Of a stretch of DNA of 5,664 bases, positions 5,599 to 5,664 are shown piece after piece. The notes under the pieces were generated by a model. That model saw only the letters and a program-made list of their open reading frames with translations, was not told where the DNA came from and did no database searches. The stretch is from contig QBMP01000224.1 in assembly GCA_003242115.1 (NCBI GenBank), forward strand, positions 1 through 5,664, in the 5' to 3' direction. The position numbers and the translations under genes are program-made. Within the stretch, counting starts at the first letter, position 1. Every line of letters starts with the position of its first letter. Source of the DNA: Phormidesmis priestleyi (GTDB taxonomy: Bacteria; Cyanobacteriota; Cyanobacteriia; Phormidesmidales; Phormidesmidaceae).

Positions 5599-5664
5599 GC
5601 TGAAGTCGCTGAAGTCGCTGACACACCCGCAATGGCGGTAAGTAGATAGCAAATAGCAATGCTC
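5562..5664 (-). CDS. Possible C-terminal end of a convergent gene (partial)
   Basis: A minus-strand frame enters from the right edge and gives 33 residues, starting SIAICYLLTAIAG and continuing into an Ala/Ser/Thr-rich tail before TAA at 5562-5564. If real, it ends 12 bp from the stop of the 331-residue gene in tail-to-tail arrangement. Only the tail is visible, other minus-strand frames are also open for part of this stretch, and the composition is low in complexity. I cannot assign a product. Confidence 0.25.
   Translation of the reverse strand, partial: SIAICYLLTAIAGVSATSATSAALVDSATDGGR
5599..5621. repeat. 9-bp tandem repeat GCTGAAGTC
   Basis: GCTGAAGTC occurs at 5599-5607 and 5608-5616, followed by a partial GCTGA (5617-5621). 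A related GCTGAATCC lies at 5581-5589. In the convergent minus-strand frame it reads SATSATSA, so it would be in frame there. It is another short-period tandem duplication in this window. Confidence 0.85.

Overview
The window most likely comes from a cyanobacterium. The cyanobacterial HIP1 octamer GCGATCGC occurs eight times in 5.7 kb, and the main gene has the LuxR-type HTH / NB-ARC / WD40 architecture that is common in large-genome (often filamentous) cyanobacteria. The species cannot be named from the sequence.

Positions 1-4018 (minus strand) are one uninterrupted reading frame. It starts at the ATG at 4018 and runs off the left edge after 1339 complete codons with no stop or frameshift. 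It encodes a STAND-class signalling ATPase with a GerE-like helix-turn-helix, a low-complexity linker, an NB-ARC nucleotide-binding module, a short pentapeptide-like bridge and at least 14 WD40 blades, the last cut by the window edge.

Positions 4019-4553 are a 535-bp divergent intergenic region. It holds a dense array of CTCAC/GTGAG elements (11 between 4070 and 4522), several inverted repeats, and a near-consensus sigma70-type promoter (TTGACA, 17 bp, TACATT). That promoter is bracketed by the inverted pair TCTCACATT / AATGTGAGA and points toward the right-hand gene.

Positions 4554-5549 (plus strand) encode a 331-residue protein that I do not recognise. It has an N-terminal cysteine cluster, a DINHS pentapeptide tandem repeat, a coiled coil, and two C-terminal membrane helices. 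A convergent minus-strand frame enters from the right edge and ends at 5562. It may be the tail of another gene, but support is weak.

Working model (inference): the HTH-NB-ARC-WD40 protein senses a ligand through its propellers and acts on the shared control region, setting expression of itself and/or the divergent membrane protein. The pair could be a sensor-effector module, but nothing in the window proves a functional link. A recurring oddity is the number of short in-frame tandem duplications (9, 12 and 15 bp) in both genes.
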